A stretch of 64,000 nt of DNA from Labyrinthula sp. Ha (taxonomy: Eukaryota > Sar > Bigyra > Labyrinthulida > Labyrinthulaceae), in NCBI GenBank assembly GCA_015227615.1, contig JAALGZ010000003.1, positions 558,001 through 622,000 of the forward strand, written 5' to 3'. The notes beneath the pieces were generated by a model. The model saw only the letters and a program-made list of their open reading frames with translations. It was not told where the DNA came from and did not search any database. Of this stretch, positions 54,873 to 64,000 are shown one piece after another (within the stretch, counting starts at the first letter, position 1; the number at the start of each line of letters is the position of its first letter). The position numbers were made by a program, and so were the translations under genes.

Positions 54873-54923
54873 TTTTCGTAACGGTTAAACTTGTTAATCA
54901 AATTCCGCAATTCTAAACGGCTA

Positions 54924-56154
54924 CTAGTTAGAATTGTCGCAGTTACTTTTTTTGGAGTCTTGGTTTGCCTGAAGCCAGTAATCCTTTGATAAACTATTAC
55001 TGTAGTCTTGTTGACAGAATAGATTGATGCTTTTACTATGTACAGTAATGTCATTTGAGTTTGAAAGAGAGTTCATGCTTCTTGATACAAACGGCGTCGA
55101 CAAATCTTCAATTTCAGGTTCAGGTTTATATCGTCTTTTAGGTTCTGTTAACGTAGAAGTGACAGGAGTAGAGGGCTCTACTTTCTTTGGCTCGAAAATT
55201 AAGTCCATCTGAAGAATTTTCTTGAACATGCGCAGGTGTCTAACTTTTGTCTCATCTGATTCTGGTACTAAAATACCGCTATAAGGGGCAGCAGCAGTTT
55301 GAACCTTTTCCACCGCAGACATTCCTGGCTTCAAAACATCTCGTTCCAAACTTCTCTCTGTCTCAAAATTAATCCGTTTATGCACTTGTTCCATTGGTGC
55401 AGAGTTCGACCGTTTAAGAGGGGGGACTCTTTTTGATTGCATAGAAAGTTCAGGTTCAGGTGAGAAAACATGCTGGAGGTCAAGCTTTGGAGTTGGAAAC
55501 AGTCTTGTTGGTGTTTTGGTTGAGTTTGTTAGGATTTTTGGACTATAACATGGTGTTACGAGATTTTGACGCCGCTCAGATATGGGTTTCAGTTTTGTAA
55601 ACCTAGTGAACTTATGCTGAAAGAAAAAATAATACCACAAAGTCTTTATTTGCCAATAATTTCTGCCTGGAAGTTTTTCTCCTATCTCAGTCCACTTGTT
55701 CCCAATCTTACTTTGCGCATCAATAATATAATCTTCTTCCTCCTGTGTAAATGGTTTTCTTGAGATACTAAGAAATAAATTCAAGAGTGAGAATAACCTT
55801 GGATCAACGTGTCTTTGCCACCTGTATCTAACTTGCTTCCACTTACGTTCTACGTTGCACACCTTGTTAACTTCGTTTGTAATACTTATCCAAGAAGAAT
55901 CAGAAAGCTTTTTTCCTTCAAAATTATGAACCTAACATAAGAGCAACAAGAAAACAAACTTGCTGTAACAGAGTCTCATCCTCGTCTTTTGTCCATGCAC
56001 TTGTTCTCTTCTGCCTAAAAACCGTTATACAGAGATTAGAAGTGTTGTACTTGTCTTTGGAATCTGGGTCTGTAAAATTCCTCAGAGAGGTGTCTGTCTG
56101 TCTTCTTGAAGTGTGGAAGGCGCCAATGTTCTTGCCAAAGGTTTCCTTGTCCAT
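54924..56154 (-). CDS. MYB-like (SANT) DNA-binding protein
   Basis: Three exons, 56154-55960, 55931-55798 and 55767-54924, with introns of 28 and 30 nt; about 390 residues. The first repeat is at ~55-110: SAWTKDEDETLLQQVHNFEG...WISITNEV...RKWKQVRYRWQRHVDPS, with the expected Trp spacing across the first intron. The second is at ~110-160: RKPFTQEEEDYIIDAQSKIG...WTEIGEKLPGRNYWQIKTLW. The second intron lies between repeats and restores DPSISRKPF, a common inter-repeat form. The remaining ~230 residues are Ser/Thr/Pro-rich and probably disordered, likely the regulatory part. The 30-nt intron keeps the frame if retained, so read-through would not be punished by a stop. A 36-nt in-frame GT...AG segment near the first repeat is ambiguous and was kept as coding. 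Confidence 0.85.
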
Positions 56155-59100
56155 CGAACCTGCGCTTTCTTGCAGTTGTTTACTTTACCGACTATCTTTT
56201 GTCTTGGGTTTCTTGCAATAAAATATTTTGGGCAACTAAATTTTATGAACATGGCGAAACAGGACAACAGTTTAATAAGAACTTTGTGTTAAAAGTTGGA
56301 ACATGTGTTTCATGCATCCAAAGTAACATTTTTAAGGTATAGGTAAGCCTAGGCTCCAAATATTCTTATGTTCGAGTTCCAACTCAAATTTGACATTTTT
56401 CCGTATAAGAGAAGCTTATGTGAAAGTGAGCAGTAAAAGAAATAGCCATTACTAAAATGCTTTTCTCTTTGTTTCCATGGTGCTTGAAGAACAAAACATA
56501 TTGACATTCACGTTTGAAGCTTCCTAGGTGTTTAATTTTGATACTCTTTCTCAACTATGCAACGCTAATAAGTTTAGTTTAAGCATCTAAGCTCTTCCTG
56601 AGAGTTTACTTTCGCAGCCGAATTTAATCCGCTACCAGCAGAGTTTTATGGAATTGAGTATTAGGACTTGATATTGATGAAGGTCATTTCTGGTTCTCCA
56701 AGTTCTTACGAGTTCCATTTCAATATAGGCCATTATGTTTGACACTTGACGGGAGGTTGGTAGCGTTGTACTAGCGAATCATGACCAAGGTGAGCTAGAA
56801 TCGTTTTTGAAAATTAAGTTCGTGAAAATAGGACTTGCGTAATGGCGGTTTTACCTTTATTATGATACTGCTCATTGTGATTCTAGATATCTTTCTTTTT
56901 TGTATAAAGGAAATTTATCAAGATGATGAAAAAAGCCTAGATACATTGCTGTGATTTGTTAAAGGCATATGACATGGAAGCCAACTATATTTATTGAGAC
57001 TTGTTACTTGAATTAAAAAAAAACATCACTAATAGTGTTCTTAAATTAGGTCCTCGTTCAGACCAATATTTAGGTTATTGTTATAGTACATTTGACTGCT
57101 GTGGTAAACAATATAACATATTCCCAGTATTAGGTCTAATCAACGCAATTACTAATATCTGAAAGTTTGAAACAGATGCGATTCTCTCAATGAGTTCAAA
57201 AAATATCGAATGTTCAGAATATCAACTATTCCAAAGCATTATCTATGCCTGAAGCAAGGAAAAGCAGTTTCATCTTAAGAGTGACAAGTAGGTAGGAACA
57301 TTATGGAAGTTTTTAGTAAATGCCCTGAATGGATCATTTTTGTGTGTGAAGAAACATTCATGTGTATTTCTTGTTCAATACCAGAATATTCCACCTATTC
57401 AGTAGCCATACTTGAGGATAGATAATTGGAATAATAGCAATTGAGGATTTAATAAACTAAACAGACAAGGATTTTGTTAATTACAATTATGTATCTCCCT
57501 GGAATATTTTTAGTACTTCATATTTCTCTATTTTTCTATATACATTCTTTGTGGCGATCTTGGAAATACTTTTTACAATCAAAGGTTTCTAGCGTATAGA
57601 ATGTTATTTAGTATTTTTACACCCGCCTTTTCTAGTAAAATTGAAGACATGTTATTAACATTTTTCTTTGCAAAATAAATCTATCATAGTTAACGCTTAC
57701 AGACTTAGTCTTACTAATCGAGGGAAACCACTGTAATGAACCCGCTTGTTAAAGCTTCTCGCTCTGACTAAATCTAAACTCTGCACAATATGTGGAAAGG
57801 AACAATGAACTTCCATTTAATGTCTAAAGGGAAATTTTATTCAATTTAACAGGTGGGGGATTTATTCTTTTAAATGCGCCTGGGGCTGTAATTTATTAAA
57901 TAGGTCACAAATTTTGAACTCCGTGAAGTAATTTCCATCTTCATACATTTCTAACAAATTTTCAGGTGCATTGGCAATTTAGTTCATGAAAGTTGTGAAT
58001 GAATTATGTGCTGTTGAGAAAATAGAATCAATACTATGTTACAAAATTATATAACTAAGGCGATACTCTACGAGGATAGAGCATAAGAAATTGTAGAATG
58101 TGCTAATCTAAGTTAAATTTTAACATCTATGTACAGAGAATGCTTATAGAAACAAGAATGAAGACGATGGGGTTATACCAAACTAGGTGTCCTGAACTGT
58201 CAGAGAAAATTGGGGCTACCCTAAGGTGGCAAAACAAGAAATGAAAACATTCCAATGACAGTTATCCTGTCAGAGCAGGTAGGAGTACAAAATTAAAAAA
58301 ATGAATAGAATCAGACAGGTGGTAAGGTATGGAAACATTAATAGTGTGTATAGAAAAATTATTTTGCAACTATAGTATTAAATATAAAAGCAACCTGGAT
58401 ATTTAACTAAAGAGCGAAAAAAAAGCAGGAATATATACATCCAGATCGGGTGTATCGAAAACATACAAACTTACGGATACATGATTTCCTATGGGCTTAA
58501 TGGAGAATTCAAATATGATGAATGGAAACATTTAAAATTTAGAAAACGCCAGCCTATATTTGTGTGTGTGGGGAGGTAAACTTTATGACTAGGCATGGAA
58601 AATTTTGCTCATATTTTGGAAGTACTAGCTAAACAGTTGACCACTCTGGCCTCTCAGGTCTTAGTAGAAATTTCAATAGTTTTGCACTAATTGTATCAAA
58701 TACTTACGGTTTTGTCCTGATATGTTTGTACACTCTAAAATGACTTGATTATGGCATTCAAAATTTAACTCTCAATTAGATGTGGTAACTTACCTGTTCA
58801 TAGCTATCTTGTTTTTGGAAAATTATTGAAGTAGATAAGAATACAAATTTCTATGTATATAAAATGTTTGTTTTTTTACTAATAGTGAAATTTCTTAGCT
58901 TAAATTCGCTATTTAAGATTTGAAAGCGTATTTTGTGTAGTTACATAATGTAGGAAATGGTATAGCTTCAAGGTACAATTATGGTATAGTGGCAAAGCTG
59001 GGTAACTAATAAATCCAAGTCCGATAATCCAAATAATCAACATATGTACAGTGCTTTAAGGTTTTGGGCGTATTTAAGGTGAATTTGTACTTTCCCTTAT

Positions 59101-61839
59101 TTTTTCCCATTTCTACTCTAATATACAAAACACTCTTAAAGATTATTACCTAGACAAATTGAATCACTAAGAACCCGACGTATCAAATCACATGTAAGAA
59201 CATCTTATCTGTATACTTGTTTCTGCAGGAAATAAACTGTGGCCTGAACAATGTTATTTACACTTACAAACTTGCACTTACAAACCTCTGTAGGTTTCCG
59301 GAACGGGGGATGTAGCTAAGGTCACTAAAGTCGAGCCCTCACTGTTTCTTCACTGCGGAAAAGAGCACCTTAGAACCTGTGACTTCTAGAACAGAGTGAT
59401 TGCTGTATTTCTACCTATGTTTGCTTGATATAAAATAATGCTAGTATGGTCACCCAAGGGGAGATGTGAACTATTTTTGGTAAGGCTATTCCTTAATGAA
59501 GTCACCATTTACGTACATGATTCAAAACAATAAATGCGGAGTGCGAATAATGTGTTTGTTTTTTTCTCTCATTGTTGAACAGAGATTTAACGGAAAAAAA
59601 CTATTTCTAAATTTGAAGATAACACGGACTGATACCGCTCTGGATAAAATATTGATTCAAGAATAAGCGATTTAGTCACATTGCGTTATTGCTATTACTG
59701 GAAACAGCAGTGACTTGGGGTACCGTATGAAAAGAGGCTATCAAAACCTGAATGATAATATCAAATGCTTTGAGTTCTGACAATTTTTCTGACTTTGAGA
59801 ATCCTCAATTGATATTTTAGTTTTGCAATATAGTATAATACCTTAAATTATATATGGATAACATGGCCCAGTAATATTACAGGGCAAAGTGGAATGAAAT
59901 ACATATTTCAGGCATAGGAGCGCACCATCTGAGCTTTTTGCTGAGGCAGAATTTTAATTGAGAGTACCGGGAGAGTTGTTGAGACTAGGATCGTATCATT
60001 CTATCGCTAGACTTTTCATAACACTATTGCAGTAGCCCAGTGGGCAAAATGATAAATATAACGTAATAAAAGCAAGAGTTTAAATATCATTTACTGTAAG
60101 AAACTAACAGCACGGATTGCATAATAGCAAACTAGGGTGGGAAAGCTCAAGAAAAAATAGAAATTAATAATATTAAAATATGAGGAATTATGGGCCATAC
60201 ACCAAGCTCTACAGTATATGCTGTTTATAGTATGAAAAACGAGTCAACGTGGCTGCAAAAAGTCTCAGTATCATTCAAAGTAAATTCAAAATTTTAAAAC
60301 TGTTTTTCTTATCATTTGAATATATAACGGTACCATTGGCAGCGCTATTTGATGTTATATGAACGACTTCTAATATTTTCAAACTAACCTTGAGTGATGT
60401 TGATACTTTCCCGAATCATGTGGAGTAAGTATTGCTATTGTTACGACTTACGAGCATCATTTAATATTTGCCCAAGTGGTAATATTTTATTTGATGCTTT
60501 GAGGTTTTATAGTTCTTTGTCCGACGAAACCATTAGACTGAACGGTATTATAACGTGTTAGTTTTTACATAAGGCAAGAAATGATATTATTCTATATAAT
60601 GGGACGGACTTTTCAATGACGAATGAGGTTAGAATTTCCTTAAATGGAATCTTCGATGGATAGTTCTTGATTTTTCAGAAGCATTATTGATCATAACTGC
60701 TAACAACATAAACCAGGGACACTTTAAAGAGAAAATAACCATTGTCGAGGAAAAATAAAATGGTTTTTCAAGGTGAGGGTATAAGCTTAACTAATGTTAC
60801 CACAAATTTTATGCACCTAGATGTAAAGATTTTCTTATTGATGAATAAGTTATATCTTGTTGAGCTATCTTTATTCTTCGCCAATGAACATTCCCTGTAT
60901 CCAGCCTTTTATCAAAGCTCCAAAATCGTTTGCCAAAAGTAACCATAAGAAAATAAACACTATAAATTTTTTATTCAAGCTCAAAGATTGACTATTAATG
61001 GTTTCTATAAATATGCTGGAGTAAAAACTGACTTTGGATTAACCACCGGAGGTGTCATTTCCATCATTAAATTTTCCATATGAAATTCGCTAGAAATCTT
61101 GAGTTGTTGCTGATGGTTGTATTTTCAAGTTAGCTCGGATACCATGTAACTCTAGACTTTGAATGCATTAGCTGAAAGATATTGACGTTGGCACTTGATG
61201 GGATGCAAAAAGAAGAACGTTGGTTTGAGATGTAAATATTTTTTATAGAGAATAAGATCCTTTAGTTGAGCTCTGCATTCCAATTTTCTTTGTCATAGGA
61301 AGTTAGTACTAAAGATATTAAGCTATCCTCGTACGCTAGAATTCTTGAAGAGAAAACCCACATAATTTAATACTTTAATCTGGTGAGAACTATGAAGTTC
61401 CTTGGCCAATATAATTCACTGAATCCGTAACAGGTCAGCAATGCAAATTTTAGAACTGCACCTAATTATGAAATGGCAGTGGACAAGTTACTCTGAAACA
61501 TTTAATCTTCCTTTTGTCAGACTTTGATCACACAATGTAAATCAGTTTGTCCCTTGAAGACCTATGTTGTTAAAGGCCACCAAATTCGAGTATTGAAACA
61601 TTTTCTATGATCCATTTCATTGCCTCAAAGAACAAGTTGCTGGTTCATTATTTTAAAATCTGACTTCGAATAGCCGTGAATGACTCTTAGGAAAGAAAAA
61701 CTATAAATAAATTAAGTACGCTTTATGAAAGATGCTACTAAGTGGGAAAAGCCTTGAAATGTTCAAAGAAGAAGAACATAAAGCCTGTCCAGTTTAGTTG
61801 CCGAAAACTGGAAGAAGTTAAACATGGTTAGCTTGCAAA
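56155..61839. other. 5.7-kb gene-free interval
   Basis: I find no gene, no recognisable transposon and no RNA gene. Stops occur densely in all six frames. A short direct repeat of CACTTACAAAC lies near 59.26 kb. The ORF at 60742-60942 has no domain and is probably chance. Confidence 0.5.
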
Positions 61840-63467
61840 TTAAGCAGTTGTTTTGTTTGAAAGATAGCAGTCTGATATACGTAGATTTCCAAAGTTTTCT
61901 GTTACTATTTTCAGCTGTACTACAAACCTGTCACTCTGATAGGTAACCCACCCACCGTTCTTAACATCGTTTTCCGTGTCTTTTCCTGCGTTGGTAGTTA
62001 GGTTCCTTTTCACTAATACCTCTTCGTATTTAGTTTGTAAAGACTGAATTATAACTTGATGCAAGTTTTCTTTCCCAAGTATGGGTGCAGTGGTATATTT
62101 CTTCTTCATTCTTCGTCTTGTATACGTTCCCTTCTTAGTTTCCTGGATTGTAGGGGTTTCATCAGTTTCAACAAAAGTAAAGCATTCCGAACTTGAATTA
62201 ATTCGAATCTGATAAGACTTGGAACGGATTGCTTTGGGGCTAACAGAAAGTGTTTGCTGTGGATATTCAATAGATTCTCGAAAGTAATCAGCAAGTAACC
62301 GAACAATGATATCATCCCTGCCATTCTTCTTATCCAAGAATCCTTTCACTGCTTCCTGAGCAACAGCTTTAAAATCAACTTCCATATATTTTTCCTTAAA
62401 GCAACATATTTCGTCGACAATGAAGGGCTTTAAGAGTTTTTCCTTCCCCAGATTGATGCCCCCAGATACATCCATCAACGAGAGCTCATCTAGAAGTCTT
62501 TGCAAAAAGTTTAGCTGCGGTATTTGATCCAGTAGTATTTTGTTCAAATATTTTCTCACTCTTAAAAGCTGTTCTTTTCGATCTTGAAACACTTCGTAAA
62601 TAGACACAAAAGCCTTGCTTCCCAATAAGGAGCACAGAATGATCCAGGGTTGAGCTTCTAACTGTGAAAGCTTCAATAAATTAGAAGAGTGACAATCTTT
62701 CCAAAAGTTTTCTTTAAGGAACTCGGTATCAGGAGAGTCTCTTGCTGGAATATGATACTTGAACCATTTGATACCCTTTTGCGTCTTTTCTTTTTTCACC
62801 CAGGGTGCATTTAAGATTAGTCTGACCATGAGAAGGGGAATATCCCAAGGCAAGGCAAATCGTTTAATTGTACTAAACTTTAAAACATCAATAAAGTTTA
62901 TAAAGTTTCTTAAAACGATCATGCTGGTACTTGATATTTTGAAGAATAACTTTGTTGAATCGTTCCCTTCTGTTGTCTCGGGCAAATCAATACTAGATGT
63001 GTTATCCGGCAGAACTAAAGAGATAGCTTCAAAAAGATAATCAACAATCTCCACGCCATATTCAGGAACGCATTCAATCGCAGCAGAGTTCATAAAGAGA
63101 ATATTCAATATGTTTACCAGAACAAGTTCCTGATTGAGACAATGATGTAGCTTGATATCTGAGGCGACAACAGTGTCCAATTTTGGGAATATATGTTTAC
63201 GGAAAATACTTGATAAAATTAGGTTTCCAATGATAACACTAACCTTTTCATATGATAAAAATGTGTTGACAGCAAATTGACTACCATCCTCTTCGGCCTC
63301 ATGTTGCAAAACTTCAACTAGCTTTAGACAACTTATGTGCTGTCTCCACCACTAAATCCTCAAGAAAACAAACAAAATACCTCCATACTTCCCACATCAT
63401 AGATAGTTTCAAATGGCTTCAACTCCTTTATCAAATGCTCAACTTCTTCTGGAAAAATATTAAACAT
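61840..63467 (-). CDS. ZMYND10: ZMYND10-like dynein arm assembly factor lacking the MYND finger
   Basis: ZMYND10 is a co-chaperone for stabilising axonemal dynein subunits in the cytoplasm before transport into the flagellum. Two exons, 63467-63381 and 63351-61840, with a 29-nt intron; 532 residues. Similarity to the animal protein runs from the N-terminus: FPEEVEHLIKELKPF, EWWRQHISCLKLVEVLQHEA (across the splice), then SVIIGNLILSSIFRKHIFPK, ALPWDIPLLMVRLILNAPWV, LSQLEAQPWIILCSLLGS and LLDQIPQLNFLQRLLDELSL. The animal protein ends in a Cys/His MYND finger; here the last ~140 residues are a basic region (RRRMKKKY) plus a beta-like tail without the finger. It is divergent from XRN2 with 232 nt between starts. 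Confidence 0.88.
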
Positions 63468-63699
63468 TATATACTTCCTTAACGGTCAAGTCTTGACTTA
63501 TCTTCAACGAAAACATTTAGCTCTCAGGTCGTCATGGATAATCTCAATTGGCTGTGGATTTTGGGTAAATTTGCATAAATCTTAAAGAACTGAAGAAAAC
63601 CATTTATCAAATGCCAACGAGTAGTTTACTAAGTCAGAGAGAAATAAGTACAAACGAAAGTAGTAGCGAACTGAGTAGTAGTAGTGAACCACAGTAAAT
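63468..63699. promoter_or_regulatory. Divergent promoter region of ZMYND10 and XRN2
   Basis: 232 nt separate the two start codons. The interval is AT-rich with an AGTAGTAGTAG-like stretch just before the XRN2 start (GTAGTAGTAGTG around 63674-63686). No specific factor site can be assigned. Confidence 0.45.
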
Positions 63700-64000
63700 A
63701 TGGTATTTATTATCCTCATTATAATACTTAGGGTGTCCCTGCTTTTTATCGATGGTTATCTGAGAAATACAGAAGGATTGTAGTTTATGCAAAAGAGGAG
63801 GATGGTGATGTTGACTTGACTGCTGAAAATCCGAATGGGATGGAGTTTGATAATCTTTATTTGGATATGAATGGGTTGATCCATCCATGCACCCATCCTG
63901 AAAATGAAGAAGCTCCTCCAACTGAGGAGCACATGTACATTAAGATCTGTCAATATATCGACAGAATCTTTGCCATTGTCCGACCAAGAAAAGTTCTTTA
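63700..64000 (+). CDS. XRN2: 5'-3' exoribonuclease XRN2/RAT1, N-terminal part
   Basis: The nuclear exonuclease that degrades RNA behind polymerase II for termination and processes rRNA. Exon 1 is just the ATG (63700-63702); a 29-nt GT...AG intron (63703-63731) follows, and exon 2 runs from 63732 off the window. Spliced, the N-terminus reads MGVPAFYRWLSEKYRR, the invariant start of XRN proteins in which Met-Gly-Val-Pro is buried near the active site. NPNGMEFDNLYLDMNGLIHP and the following CTHPENEEAPPTE mark it as XRN2/RAT1 rather than XRN1, and the IDRIFAIVRPRKVL segment also fits. About 90 residues are visible. No alternative ATG would give this N-terminus, so the one-codon first exon is well supported. 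Confidence 0.95.

Noticed and set aside
55620-55650. 19-nt GT...CAG segment in the second MYB repeat as an intron
   Set aside because: Removing it breaks the frame, while reading through preserves the repeat.
56010-56060. 36-nt in-frame GT...TTTTAG segment in the MYB-like gene as an extra intron
   Set aside because: Longer than all supported introns and the reading frame is open through it; homology before the first repeat is too weak to decide.
58780-58830. U1 snRNA-like ACTTACCTG word
   Set aside because: A 9-nt match is expected by chance; no Sm site or stem-loops follow.

Overview
This window comes from the nuclear genome of a microbial eukaryote. It is AT-rich and uses the standard stop codons. 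Its most consistent property is intron size: I could place 16 introns by protein homology or frame continuity, and all are 27 to 31 nt with GT...AG ends. Two genes, ZMYND10 and CFAP298, serve cytoplasmic assembly of axonemal dynein, so the organism very probably makes a motile flagellum at some stage. It also has a complete-looking 3R-MYB protein, a peroxisomal (SKL-ended) crotonase and queuosine salvage. I cannot name the lineage. Introns of about 30 nt are known in Blastocystis among stramenopiles, but that organism has no flagella, so this may be a flagellated relative or an unrelated protist with the same intron style.

Layout. 0-1.4 kb: the 3' end of an unknown gene, facing the queuosine salvage gene QNG1. 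1.4-5.1 kb: gene-free, with two inverted-repeat elements. 5.1-9.3 kb: a membrane protein facing TRAPPC8/Trs85. 13-15.7 kb: a CAMK-like kinase facing an unknown nuclear-looking protein. 19.3-24.6 kb: a possible small gene, a strongly structured non-coding segment, a 3R-MYB gene, an unknown protein and PLRG1. 26.7-42.1 kb: transposon territory. A decayed Ty1/copia element appears to be split by a Tc1-like DNA transposon, which is itself split by a young copia element (32695-37097, matching 5-bp target duplication). Next to these lies a broken Mutator-like element. 42.9-46.9 kb: a dense cluster of SNRNP40, a basic unknown protein, a DnaJ protein, SF3A2 and a peroxisomal crotonase. 46.9-54 kb: gene-free. 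54-56.2 kb: CFAP298 and a MYB-like gene. 56.2-61.8 kb: gene-free. 61.8-64 kb: ZMYND10 divergent from the start of XRN2/RAT1.

Genes are packed in tight pairs. Facing genes end 0 to about 210 nt apart (stop codons abut directly at 44496/44497), and divergent starts can be 54 to 232 nt apart. Between the packets lie deserts of 3.6-7 kb. Three of the recognised genes are spliceosomal (SNRNP40, SF3A2, PLRG1), which suits a genome that must define ~29-nt introns. ZMYND10 and CFAP298 act in one process, dynein arm preassembly. The most promising unexplained items are the structured segment at about 20274-20770, the uniform tiny introns (one placed directly after the XRN2 start codon), ZMYND10 without its MYND finger, and the 13-bp tandem array in the young copia LTRs.
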